From positions 11,665,584 through 11,729,583 of the forward strand of contig CM026398.1 in assembly GCA_014843695.1 (NCBI GenBank): 64,000 bases of DNA, written 5' to 3'. Of this stretch, positions 48,771 to 58,876 are shown piece by piece (position 1 is the stretch's first letter; the number at the start of each line of letters is the position of its first letter). The stretch is from Archivesica marissinica. Taxonomy: Eukaryota > Mollusca > Bivalvia > Venerida > Vesicomyidae. The position numbers were made by a program, and so were the translations under genes. The notes under the pieces are model-generated. The model ran no database searches and was not told the origin of the DNA. It saw nothing but the letters and a program-made list of their open reading frames with translations.

Positions 48771-49631
48771 TCAGGCCCATGTGTGCTTATTTTGCTGACA
48801 TACTGTTTCTTTAGTGACAGGCCCCTGTGTGCTTATTTTCTGACATACTGTTTCTTTAGTGACAGGCCCCTGTGTGCTTATTTTGCTGACATACTGTTTC
48901 TTTAGTGACAGGCCCCTGTGTGCTTATTTTGCTGACATACTGTTTCTTTAGTGACAGGCCCCTGTGTGCTTATTTTGCTGACATACTGTTTCTTTAGTGA
49001 CAGGCCCCTGTGTGCTTATTTTGCTGACATACTGTTTCTTTAGTGACAGGCCCCTGTGTGCTTATTTTGCTGACATACTGTTTCTTTAGTGACAGGCCCC
49101 TGTGTGCTTATTTTGCTGACATACTGTTTCTTTAGTGACAGGCCCCTGTATGCTTATTTTGCTGACATACTGTTTCTTTAGTGACAGGCCCCTGTGTGCT
49201 TATTTTGCTGACATACTGTTTCTTTAGTGACAGGCCCCTGTGTGCTTCATTTAATAACATTCAGCTTATCTTGTTGCATACCCCTGTGTGCTTGTGTTAC
49301 TGATATACTGTTTCTTTAGTTACTTGTCCCTGTGCATTTCTATAGGTGACATACTATTTATTTTGTTACAGACCCCTGTGTACTTGTGTTATTGACATAC
49401 TGTTTATTTTGTTACAGGCCCCTGTGTGCATGCATTTTTGGCACATTGTTTCATTTCAAGTGCTTGTTTCGCTGACATACCGTTTCTTTAATTACAGGCC
49501 CCTGTGTGCGTCATTTACTGACATTCAGCTTATCTTGTTACAGACCCCTGTGTAATTGTTTTACTGACAGTGTATTTTGTTGTAGGGCCCTGTGTGCCTG
49601 TTTTTCTGATGTGTAACTTGTTTTGTTACAG
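48771..49631 (+). repeat. ~46-bp array of acceptor + 5' edge of exon 12
   Basis: Unit: TTTCTTTAGTGACAG then GCCCCTGTGTGCTTATTTTG and CTGACATACTG. About 18 copies precede the real exon (acceptor at 49631). The first ~11 are nearly identical and the rest diverge (GTTACAGACCCC, TTGTAGGGCCC). Each edge reads PLCAYFADIL in frame against PLCACFANMI in the real exon, then meets a TAG in the next unit. Confidence 0.95.
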
Positions 49632-49728
49632 GCCCCTGTGTGCTTGTTTTGCTAATATGATTGACTTGGCATGTAAACAGGAGCATAAAACAAATATGCC
49701 AAATGTGCATCTCATCCAGAGCTTCCAG
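49632..49728 (+). CDS. DOCK: DOCK exon 12 of window
   Basis: The acceptor is tttgttacag and the donor gtactg. After one codon-completing base it reads PLCACFANMIDLACKQEHKT then NMPNVHLIQSFQ. It falls where DOCK proteins have 'L-K-LK-YVD------QE--YKAMKALE'; similarity is modest. Phase 2 in and phase 0 out fit, and the next exon continues with the conserved YIFRFIVQS. Its 5' edge plus acceptor is the unit of the ~0.86-kb array directly upstream, so there are about 18 decoy acceptors before it. Confidence 0.85.
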
Positions 49729-49739
49729 GTACTGTATCA

Positions 49740-50085
49740 ATATTGGGACGTTATATATTACTTTTTAAAAGCGGCATATAATCTCAGCAAGTAAAAAATA
49801 AAATGTTCAACTATAAATATTTACATCACTATTGTGTGTCCTGTTTGTATCCATTTTCGTATGATATGAATTTCCTCGCTAATGATATGCAGCTGACATG
49901 CGCACTCAAAGTTACCTTCATGCGCTTTCGCAATGTTGGGCAGCGTTCCTCGCAAGAAAATGTGCGTCTTAGAATTTACATTGTCTGGACTAATTCGGGA
50001 CTAAATACGTTTTAAATGTGAAGTGTGCTATATGTTTCTTTGCATCATTTAAAAGAATAATTGATGTAAATATAAGTAATGAATA
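49740..50085. other. unique intron, no gene seen
   Basis: No repeat recognised. A 70-residue open frame (49803-50015) has no recognisable domain and no splice support. Confidence 0.5.
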
Positions 50086-50264
50086 GCGGGTTAATAGTTT
50101 CCATCAGGGTGTGAACTACATTGGATGTGTTTAAAGTTAACATGGAGGCACCACACACTTTAACCACACACAGTGTAGTTAATACTCGACGGAAACTATG
50201 GCATCCTGGCTAACTTTAAACAAGCCCTATGTAGTTCATACCCCGATGGAAACAATTAACCCGC
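50086..50264. mobile_element. palindromic MITE (179 bp)
   Basis: The left arm GCGGGTTAATAGTTTCCATC, AGGGTGTGAACTACAT, ...GTTTAAAGTTA is mirrored by TAACTTTAAAC..., ATGTAGTTCATACCCCGATG, GAAACAATTAACCCGC. About 50 bp arms with a 70-bp centre. No coding capacity. Confidence 0.78.
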
Positions 50265-51494
50265 GAAACATGGCCTATGTAGTTATACCCTGATGGAAAC
50301 TATTAACCCACGAAACATGGCCTATGTAGTTATACCCTGATGGAAACTATTAACCCACGAAACATGGCCTATGTAGTTATACCCTGATGGAAACTATTAA
50401 CCCACGAAACATGGCCTATGTAGTTATACCCTGATGGAAACTATTAACCCACGAAACATGGCCTATGTAGTTATACCCTGATGGAAACTATTAACCCGTG
50501 AAACATGGCCTATGTAGTTATACCCTGATGGAAACTATTAACCCACGAAACATGCCCTATGTAGTTATACCCTGATGGAAACTATTAACCCACGAAACAT
50601 GGCCTATGTAGTTATACCCTGATGGAAACTATTAACCCGTGAAACATGGCCTATGTAGTTATACCCTGATGGAAACTATTAACCCACGAAACATGCCCTA
50701 TGTAGTTATACCCTGATGGAAACTATTAACCCACGAAACATGGCCTATGTAGTTATACCCTGATGGAAACTATTAACCCGTGAAACATGGCCTATGTAGT
50801 TATACCCTGATGGAAACTATTAACCCACGAAACATGGCCTATGTAGTTATACCCTGATGGAAACTATTAACCCGTGAAACATGGCCTATGTAGTTATACC
50901 CTGATGGAAACAATTAACCCACGAAACATGGCCTATGTAGTTATACCCTGATGGAAACTATTAACCCGCGAAACACGCCCTATGTAGTTCATACCCAGAT
51001 GGAAACTATTAACCCATGAAACAGGCCCTATGTAGTTCATACCCCGATGGAAACTATTAACCCATGAAACAGGCCCTATGTAGTTCATACCCAGATGGAA
51101 ACTATTAACCCGCGAAACACGCCCTATGTAGTTCATACCCCGATGGAAACTATTAACCCATGAAACACGCCCTATGTAGTTCATACCCAGATGGAAACTA
51201 TTAACCCGCGAAACATGGCCTATGTAGTTCATACCCCGATGGAAACTATTAACTTAAATTAACCAGCCCTATATAGTTCATACCCTGATGGAAACTATTA
51301 ACCCATGAAACAGGCCCTATGTAGTTCATACCCAGATGGAAACTATTAACCCGCGAAACATGGCCTATGTAGTTATACCCTGATGGAAACTATTAACCCG
51401 CGAAACACGCCCTATGTAGTTCATACCCCGATGGAAACTATCAACCCGCGAAACACGCCCTGTGTAGTTCATACCCCAATTGAAACTATTGACC
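50227..51494. repeat. 47-bp minisatellite grown from the MITE arm
   Basis: Unit: CTATGTAGTTATACCCTGAT, GGAAACTATTAACCCACGAA, ACATGGC; about 26 copies. The unit is the right arm of the palindromic MITE at 50086-50264 plus a short spacer. The distal end (from about 50980) returns to the MITE-like TTCATACCCCGATGG form. Confidence 0.93.
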
Positions 51495-51619
51495 CACGAT
51501 TCATCCTTAAATATCATTACTACTACATATTCTTTCAACATAATTTCATGTTGCATGCAAAAATACAACTGTTGTTATTCATGCATTATTAATAATGAAA
51601 TACATCTAAGACGGTGTTC

Positions 51620-51855
51620 TCCGTTGGCAAGTTGTAATGGTCGTTGACTTCAAATCACTCGTCCTTCACCACGGTTGGATTGAATCACACTGGGGGTGTC
51701 AATTTCTTTCGTGTTAGGAAGCTATCCAGCTGGCTTTCTGAAGGTCGGTGGTTCTACCCAGGTGCCCATCCATGTCTGAAATACTGCTCGAAGATGCACC
51801 CAGGATCTTCCTCCACCAATAATAGCTGGAGAGTAGTCTAACTTAATCTGACAGT
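51620..51855 (+). mobile_element. interspersed repeat shared with 10845-11065
   Basis: Related to 10845-11065 through GTTAGGAAGCTATCCAGCTG, GAAGGTCGGTGGTTCTACCC, AGGTGCC and ATCTTCCTCCACCA; same orientation. Class uncertain. An overlapping 65-residue frame is not a gene. Confidence 0.6.
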
Positions 51856-52068
51856 GCGACTTTAAACCCCAAATCAAAACCAAAATATCTAAGACATCAG
51901 AAATATATTTTTAATAGTTAACATCTATCGATAAACCTTTCAGATTGTCTTAGTAGCAGTAGCATACATTAACCCATTATACTGGTAATTGAATTGACAT
52001 TTAAAAAATGATTGTAAAAGATTCACTATGTACTTGATGTGTAGTGATGGTAACGTTATGTCTTCCAG

Positions 52069-52124
52069 GTTATGGACTATATTTTCCGATTTATTGTCCA
52101 GTCAAGTTTGCTGCAGAGAAAGGA
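52069..52124 (+). CDS. DOCK: DOCK exon 13 of window (small)
   Basis: The acceptor is tgtcttccag and the donor gtaagt. It reads VMDYIFRFIVQSSLLQRK and leaves GA. This matches the strongly conserved DOCK block 'ALEYIFKFIVRSRILF'. At 56 nt it is too small for ORF callers but is unmistakable. GA plus the T opening exon 14 gives Asp. A 28-bp repeat array begins about 60 bp after the donor. Confidence 0.94.
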
Positions 52125-52151
52125 GTAAGTATTTATGTTATCTCCACATAC

Positions 52152-53690
52152 ATATACATCAAGATTAGAGAGCCTAGGGAATGGTTGAGTGTTACATATA
52201 CATAGAGATTGGTTGAGTGTTACATCTATGGTACATGGAGAATGGTTGAGTGTTACATCTACATGGAGTTTGGTTGAGTGTTACATCTACATAGAGATTG
52301 GTTGAGTGTTACATCTACATAGAGATTGGTTGAGTGTTACATCTACATAGAGATTGGTTGAGTGTTACATCTACATGGATATTGGTTGAGTGTTACATCT
52401 ACATGGAGATTGGTTGAGTGTTACATCTACATGGAGATTGGTTGAGTGTTACATCTACATGGAGATTGGTTGAGTGTTACATCTACATAGAGCTTGGTTG
52501 AGTGTTACATCTACATGGAGAATGGTTGAGTGTTACATCTACATGGAGAATGGTTGCATGTTACATCTACATATAGATTGGTTGAGTGTTACACATGGAG
52601 ATTGGTTGAGTGGTACATAGAGATTGGTTGAGTGTTACATCTACATAGAGATTGGTTGAGTGTTACATCGCATCTACATAGAGATTGGTTGAGTGTTACA
52701 TCTACATGGAGATTGGTTGAGTGTTGCATCTACATGGAGATTGGTTGAGTGTTAATCTACATGGAGATTGGTTGAGTGTTACATCTACATAGAGATTGGT
52801 TGAGTGTTACATCTACATGGAGATTGGTTGAGTGTTACATCTACATGGAGAATGGTTGAGTGTTACATCTACATAGAGATTGGTTGAGTGTTACATCTAC
52901 ATGGAGATTGGTTGAGTGTTACATCTACATGGAGATTGGTTGAGTGTTACATCTACATATATATTGGTTGAGTGTTACATTTATACGGAGAATGGTTGAG
53001 TGTTACATCTACATGGAGATTGGTTGATTGTTACATCTACATAGAGATTGGTTGAGTGTTACATCTACATAGAGATTGGTTGAGTGTTACATCTATGGTA
53101 CATAGAGAATGGTTGAGTGTTACATCTATGGTACATAGAGATTGGTTGAGTGTTACATCTACATAGAGATTGGTTGAGTGTTACATCTATGGTACATAGA
53201 GATTGGTTGAGTGTTACATCTCGGTACATAGAGATTGGTTGAGTGTTACATCTACATAGAGATTGGTTGAGTGTTACATCTATGGTACATAGAGATTGGT
53301 TGAGTGTTACATCTACATAGAGATTGGTTGAGTGTTACATCTACATAGAGATTGGTTGAGTGTTACATCTACGGTACATAGAGATTGGTTGAGTGTTACA
53401 TCTCGGTACATAGAGATTGGTTGAGTGTTACATCTACATAGAGATTGGTTGAGTGTTACATCTACATAGAGATTGGTTGAGTGTTACATCTGGTACATAG
53501 AGATTGGTTGAGTGTTACATCTACATAGAGATTGGTTGAGTGTTACATCTACATAGAGATTGGTTGAGTGTTACATCTACGGTACATAGAGATTGGTTGA
53601 GTGTTACATCTACATAGAGATTGGTTGAGTGTTACATCTACATAGAGATTGGTTGAGTGTTACATCTACGGTACATAGAGATTGGTTGTA
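52152..53690. repeat. 28-bp minisatellite, 1.5 kb
   Basis: Unit: GAGATTGGTTGAGTGTTACA then TCTACATA; about 54 copies. A longer form with GGTACATA inserts recurs in a regular order in the second half (53.08-53.68 kb), indicating a higher-order repeat of about three units. It ends 45 bp before exon 14. Confidence 0.96.
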
Positions 53691-53734
53691 TATACATACC
53701 TGTATATATTATACCATATATTTGTTTTCTATAG

Positions 53735-53849
53735 TGTGTTCAGTCGAGGTTCCGGTGATGCCAATGAGTTCTGGGACAATATACATAGAGTGTTCATAAG
53801 TATGGGTGAGCTACTGGCGTCTACTACCGACAACATCAAAGCATATCAA
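53735..53849 (+). CDS. DOCK: DOCK exon 14 of window
   Basis: The acceptor is gttttctatag and the donor gtaagt. After one base it reads VFSRGSGDANEFWDNIHRVF then ISMGELLASTTDNIKAYQ. It corresponds to DOCK 'LYSRATCGMEEEQFRSSIQELFQSIRFVLS', with the acidic residue then F-x(3)-I motif kept. It is phase 0 out. A longer open frame from 53682 reads through repeat before the acceptor and past the donor and is not used. Confidence 0.9.
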
Positions 53850-53969
53850 GTAAGTTCTCATCATATGTTTGGCAGTTTCAGTCGATTTCTTTTGCTTAAA
53901 CCCTGTGTGGTTTTCGAGGTGACAAGATAGTTTAGAATTGGAACCACTTTTTTGCCCTTGCAATATCAT

Positions 53970-55408
53970 AAGAGGTCAGTGACTTAAGATTGTAAGAGTT
54001 CAGTGACTTAAGATCGTAAGAGGTCAGTGACTTAAGATCATAAGAGGTCAGTGACTTAAGCTCATAAGAGGTCAGTGACTTAAGATCGTAAGAGGTCAGT
54101 GACTTAAGATCGTAAGAGGTCAGTGACTTAAGATCGTAAGAGGTCAGTGACTTAAGCTCATAAGAGGTCAGTGACTTAAGATCGTAAGAGGTCAGTGACT
54201 TAAGATCGTAAGAGGTCAGTGACTTAAGATCGTAAGAGGTCAGTGACTTAAGATCGTAAGAGGTCAGTGACTTAAGATCATAAGAGGTCAATTACTTAAG
54301 ATCATAAGAGGTCAGTGACTTAAGATCATAAGAGGTCAGTGACTTAAGCTCATAAGAGGTCAGTGACTTAAGATCGTAAGAGGTCAGTGACTTAAGATCG
54401 TAAGAGGTCAGTGACTTAAGATCGTAAGAGGTCAGTGACTTAAGATCGTAAGAGGTCAGTGACTTAAGATCATAAGAGGTCAGTGACTTAAGATCATAAG
54501 AGGTCAATTACTTAAGATCATAAGAGGTCAGTGACTTAAGATCATAAGAGGTCAGTGACTTAAGATCATAAGAGGTCAGTTACTTAAGATCATAAGAGGT
54601 CAGTGACTTAAGATCATAAGAGGTCAGTGACTTAAGATCATAAGAGGTCAGTGACTTAAGATCATAAGAGGTCAGTGACTTAAGATCATAAGAGGTCAGT
54701 TACTTAAGATCATAAGAGGTCAGTGACTTAAGATCATATGAGGTCAGTGACTTAAGATCATAAGAGGTCAGTGACTTAGGCTCATAAGAGGTCAGTGACT
54801 TAAGATCATAAGAGGTCAGTGACTTAAGATCATAAGAGGTCAGTGACTTAAGATCATAAGAGGTCAGTGACTTAAGATCATAAGAGGTCAGTGACTTAAG
54901 ATCATAAGAGGTCAGTGACTTAAGATCATAAGAGGTCAGTGACTTAAGATCTTAAGAGGTCAGTGACTTAAGATCATAAGAGGTCAGTGACTTAAGATCG
55001 TAAGAGGTCAGTGACTTAAGATCATAAGAGGTCAGTGACTTAAGATCGTAAGAGGTCAGTGACTTAAGATGTGGGTGTGTTGTTGGGTGTGACTTAGATC
55101 GTAAGAGGTCAGTGACTTAAGATTTGTAAGAGGTCAGTGACTTAAGATCATAAGAGGTCAGTGACTTAAGATCATAAGAGGTCAGTGACTTAAGATCATA
55201 AGAGGTCAGTGACTTAAGATCGTAAGAGGTCAGTGACTTAAGATCATAAGATGTCAGTGACTTAAGATCATAAGAGGTCAGTGACTTAGATAGTAAGAGG
55301 TCAGTGACTTAAGATCATAAGAGGTCAGTGACTTAAGATCATAAGAGGTCAGTGACTTAAGATCGTAAGAGGTCAGTGACTTAAGATCATAAGAGTTCAG
55401 TGACTTAA
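53970..55408. repeat. 24-bp minisatellite with IR-1-like motifs, 1.44 kb
   Basis: Unit: AAGAGGTCAGTGACTTAAGA then TCRT; about 60 copies. Each holds AGGTCAGTGACTT, an inverted pair of nuclear-receptor half-sites with 1-bp spacing. Segments with TCGT and TCAT endings alternate. Interrupted at 55070-55095 by G/T-rich sequence. Minus-strand frames (TSYDLKSL) are artefacts of 24-bp periodicity. Confidence 0.97.
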
Positions 55409-55531
55409 GACCGTCGTAGGAGGTTTTCTCCTATCTCTGTAACAGTAAATTTTCGGACATTTTTTTCTTTTCTCCATATATAACTTTTCTCCATACAACA
55501 AACAATTGGGAGATATAATACCCATTCCATG

Positions 55532-56670
55532 TTTAGTTGAGAGGAGTCCGCTATGTGGCATCCACTGTTGGATAATGCTACATTTTGTAGTTGAGAGGAG
55601 CCCGCTATGTGGCATCCACTGTTGGATAAAGCTACATTTTGTAGTTGAGAGAAGCCCGCTATGTGGCAGCCACTGTTGGATAAAGCTACATTTTGTAGTT
55701 GAGAGGAGCCCGCTATGTGGCATCCACTGTTGGATAAAGCTACATTTTGTAGTTGAGAGGAGTCCGCTATGTGGCATCCACTGTTGGATAAAGCATGTAG
55801 TTGAGAGGAGTCCGCTATGTGGCATCCACTGTTGGATAAAGCATGTAGTTGAGAGGAGTCCGCTATGTGGCATCCACTGTTGGATAAAGCTACATTTTGT
55901 AGTTGAGAGGAGCCCGCTATGTGGCATCCACTGTTGGATAAAGCTACATTTTGTAGTTGAGAGGAGTCCGCTATGTGGCATCCACTGTTGGATAAAGCTA
56001 CATTTTGTAGTTGAGAGGAGCCCGCTATGTGGCATCCACTGTTGGATAAAGCTACATTTTGTAGTTGAGAGGAGGCCGCTATGTGGCATCCACTGTTGGA
56101 TAAAGCATCTATATTTTGTAGTTGAGAGGAGTCCGCTATGTGGCATCCACTGTTGGATAAAGCTACATTTTGTAGTTGAGAGGAGTCCGCTATGTGGCAT
56201 CCACTGTTGGATAAAGCTACATTTTGTAGTTGAGAGGAGCCCGCTATGTGGCATCCACTGTTAGATAAAGCTACATTTTGTAGTTGAGAGGAGCCCGCTA
56301 TGTGGCATCCACTGTTGGATAAAGCTACATTTTGTAGTTGAGAGGAGTCCGCTATGTGGCATCCACTGTTGGATAAAGCTACATTTTGTAGTTGAGAGGA
56401 GCCCGCTATGTGGCATCCACTGTTGGATAAAGCTACATTTTGTAGTTGAGAGGAGTCCGCTATGTGGCATCCACTGTTGGATAAAGCTACATTTTGTAGT
56501 TGAGAGGAGCCCGCTATGTGGCATCCACTGTTGGATAAAGCATCTACATTGTTTAGTTGAGAGGAGTCCGCTATGTGGCATCCACTGTTTGATAAAGCAT
56601 CTACATTGTTTAGTTGAGAGGAGCCCGCTATGTGGCAGCCACTGTTGGATAAAGCTACATTTTGTAATTC
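55532..56670. repeat. 54-bp minisatellite, 1.1 kb
   Basis: Unit: TTGAGAGGAGCCCGCTATGT, GGCATCCACTGTTGGATAAA, GCTACATTTTGTAG; about 21 copies, some short (AAAGCATGTAG). Because 54 is divisible by 3, frames of 252 (+) and 285 (-) residues stay open; judged artefacts. Confidence 0.96.
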
Positions 56671-56689
56671 TCAAGTGGCATTACCATGT

Positions 56690-56828
56690 CATTTCCTGTG
56701 ATGGAGGTATTACCTAATACATGGTTTACATTTCCACTTTCAGATAGCTCTGTTGAATCACCTCCATTGTGTTTACATTCCTCTGATGGATGTATTGCCT
56801 GATACATGATTTACATTTCCACTTTCAG
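56690..56828 (+). repeat. duplicated acceptor + 5' edge of exon 15
   Basis: A near-full copy of TTTACATTTCCACTTTCAG plus ATAGCTCTGTTG and ~50 more exon bases starts at 56744, 85 bp before the real exon. It ends in ACATGA (TGA in frame). A third, partial copy (GTGATGGAGGTATTACCT) lies at about 56698. The decoy changes GCTCAC to AATCAC and GAGGTA to GATGTA. Confidence 0.93.
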
Positions 56829-57021
56829 ATAGCTCTGTTGGCTCACCTCCATTGTGTTTACATTCCTCTGATGGAGGTATTACCTGATAAAGAGATAGCT
56901 ATATTGGTGAAACTGATTCTAGAACACATGCCAAATGCGACACAAATTCCAGAAGATATCACCAGAGTTAAAATTGAACTGCTGCAAAAGACCGTTGCTA
57001 CAAAGCTATTCACTTCCGATG
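56829..57021 (+). CDS. DOCK: DOCK exon 15 of window
   Basis: The acceptor is tttccactttcag and the donor gtttgt. It reads IALLAHLHCVYIPLMEVLPD, KEIAILVKLILEHMPNATQI, PEDITRVKIELLQKTVATKL, FTSD and 1 nt. It matches the DOCK run 'A-L--FP-I--EL--MF---EVA--V---L-SMP ... VKLQSIARTVDSRLF'. The upstream intron holds a near copy of the acceptor and first ~60 nt (56720-56805) that runs into a TGA in frame, so the copy at 56829 is the functional one. It ends in phase 1. Confidence 0.93.
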
Positions 57022-57107
57022 GTTTGTTATAATTTTTTTACATTTTTAAATCTTGCCTTCATGCAAAATTGACTTGTAAAATTTGTATGTCGAATGAATT
57101 TTGCTTT

Positions 57108-57348
57108 TTAACCCATTGAACACCAAGTAACTCACATGGACTGGTCCATGATATTCATAAACCAATAAATGAATCAGAAAATCACATTTGGACAAGTTCA
57201 TTTATCAAAATGGGTAATTATGTCTAAAAATAGTCATATCACTGGCAAAAAGTGCAGATCCTGATGAGACGGCTCGTCACGAGCCGGCTCATCTGGATCT
57301 ACACTTTTTGTAAGCCTATTTAGAGGTCTGTGGTGTTGAAAGGGTTAA
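57108..57348 (-). mobile_element. TTAA-flanked palindromic MITE, copy 3 (reverse)
   Basis: A 233-bp element (57112-57344) in reverse orientation to copies 1 and 2, flanked by TTAA. It is almost identical to copy 1 over its full length, so the family was active recently. It starts about 90 bp after DOCK exon 15. Confidence 0.9.
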
Positions 57349-57714
57349 TATTATTTATATATCGTGTGATCAAAGTATGTGTTACGTCCTAGTTACACCG
57401 GGCCTATGACCAGGTTATGACAGACCTGCGATCGAAAAATGCTTGAATCGTAGAACAAGCATGTGCCTGGTCGCAGATGTTGTGTATGATCGCTAGAACT
57501 AGTCACTCGCAGCAAGATCTATTGTCATATTCAAAACTTCTGACATGCAATTCCAAATCAATCGTGCATGATCGCCTGTCATGTAATCGCATGATTGCTC
57601 GTGCTACTGATCCTACGGCCTGATAGTTGGTGGTGCTACATGTCGACCTCGGGATCTATAGTACTACCAGTGTTCAGCTCGCATGCCAGTGTACATATGG
57701 AGAGTGTGGCTGGT
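57349..57714. other. unique intron, no gene seen
   Basis: Less AT-rich than the rest. Short GATCGC/ATGATCG motifs recur between 57430 and 57600. No exon recognised. Confidence 0.45.
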
Positions 57715-58725
57715 TGGCATGCCACAATGCGGGGGTTATCGTGCCATCCATGTCGTGCTGGTGTCAGGTTCCCTTATTGGCACGCCACAATGCCGGGGTT
57801 ATCGTGCCATCCATGTCATGCTGGTGTCAGATTCCCTGATTGGCACGCCACAATGTGGGGGTTATCGTGCCATCCATGTCATGCTGGTGTCAGATTCCCT
57901 GATTGGCATGCCACAATGCGGGGGTTATTGTGCCATCCATGTAGTGTTGGTGTCAGTGTCCCTGATTGGCATGCCACAATGCAGGGTTATCGTGCCATCC
58001 ATGTCGTGCTGGTGTCAGTGTCCCTGATTGGCATGCCACAATGTGGGGGTTATCGTGCCATCCATGTCGTGCTGGTGTCAGGGTCCCTGATTGGCATGCC
58101 ACAATGCGGGGGTTATTGTGCCATGCATGTCGTGCTGGTGTCAGTGTTCCTGATTGGCATGCCACAATGCGGGGGTTATTGTGCCATCCATGCATGTCGT
58201 GCTGGTGTCAGTGTCCCTGATTGGCACGCCACAATGCGGGGGTTATTGTGCCACCCATGTCGTGCTGGTGTCAGTGTCCCTGATTGGCACGCCACAATGC
58301 GGGGGTTATTGTGCCATCCATGTCGTGCTGGTGTCAGTGTCCCTGATTGGCATGCCACAATGCGGGGGTTATTGTGCCATCCATGTCGTGCTGGTGTCAG
58401 TGTCCCTGATTGGCATGCCACAATGCGGGGGTTATTGTGCCATCCATGCATGTCGTGCTGGTGTCAGTGTCCCTGATTGGCATGCCACAATGCGGGGTTT
58501 ATCGTGCCATCCATGTCGTGCTGGTGTCAGTGTCCCTGATTGGCATGCCACAATGCGGGGGTTATTGTGCCATCCATGTCGTGCTGGTGTCAGGGTCCCT
58601 GATTGGCATGCCACAATGCGGGGGTTATTGTGCCATCCATGTCGTGCTGGTGTCAGTGTCCCTTATTGGCACGCCACAATGCGGGAGTTATCGTGCCACC
58701 CATGTCGTGCTGGTGTCAGGGTGGC
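57715..58725. repeat. 63-bp minisatellite, 1.0 kb
   Basis: Unit: GGCATGCCACAATGCGGGGG, TTATTGTGCCATCCATGTCG, TGCTGGTGTCAGTGTCCCTG, ATT; about 16 copies, G/C-rich for this window. 63 is divisible by 3, hence the 293- and 191-residue frames, which are artefacts. It ends about 24 bp before exon 16. Confidence 0.96.
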
Positions 58726-58748
58726 TTAAGTTTGAGTGTATAATTCAG

Positions 58749-58876
58749 GTTCAAGGCTTCTGCTGTTACCATTATGTCTGGAGGAGGTGAAGCAGTGTTA
58801 TGAGGGAAAGATTCTCATGCGGCTGGCCACTGAACTTCTCTCCGACGTCATGGACTCCATCTTCAAACTGAAACAG
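58749..58876 (+). CDS. DOCK: DOCK exon 16 of window (last one seen)
   Basis: The acceptor is tataattcag and the donor gtgagt. G plus GT gives Gly. It then reads SRLLLLPLCLEEVKQCYEGK, ILMRLATELLSDVMDSIFKL and KQ. This aligns with DOCK 'SRRILLPVVLHHIHLHLRQQKELLICSGILGSIFSIVK'. It ends in phase 0. No further DOCK exon was recognised between 58877 and 64000, so the next intron is longer than 5.1 kb. Confidence 0.92.

Larger units (their letters stand above)
7334..58876 (+). other. DOCK: DOCK-family GEF gene, internal part (16 exons, partial at both ends)
   Basis: Sixteen exons with GT-AG borders join into one open frame (2 nt + 601 codons), with intron phases 1|2,1,1,0,0,1,0,1,0,0,2,0,2,0,1|0 all consistent. 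The product matches DOCK-A/B proteins from just before DHR-1 to the helical region behind it. Known of the family: DHR-1 binds phosphatidylinositol phosphates at the membrane, the later DHR-2 domain loads GTP on Rac, and ELMO is a partner. Neither DHR-2 nor the N-terminal SH3 lies in the window. Some stretches look more like DOCK3/4 (LTMSLQILHGDL, YHSNKPEW), others more like DOCK1 (DLLGILNW, DALFDMLMEDS, FSATL), so the subfamily is left open. Introns reach 12.4 kb and 9.3 kb, nearly all tandem repeat. Confidence 0.92.

Noticed and set aside
55397..56264. 285-residue (-) and 252-residue (+) frames on opposite strands
   Set aside because: 54-bp periodicity (divisible by 3) keeps both strands open; the peptides are perfect repeats within a DOCK intron.
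57595..58729. 293- and 191-residue frames (WHATMRGLLCHPC repeats)
   Set aside because: 63-bp minisatellite with similar frames in several registers. It ends just before a real DOCK exon.
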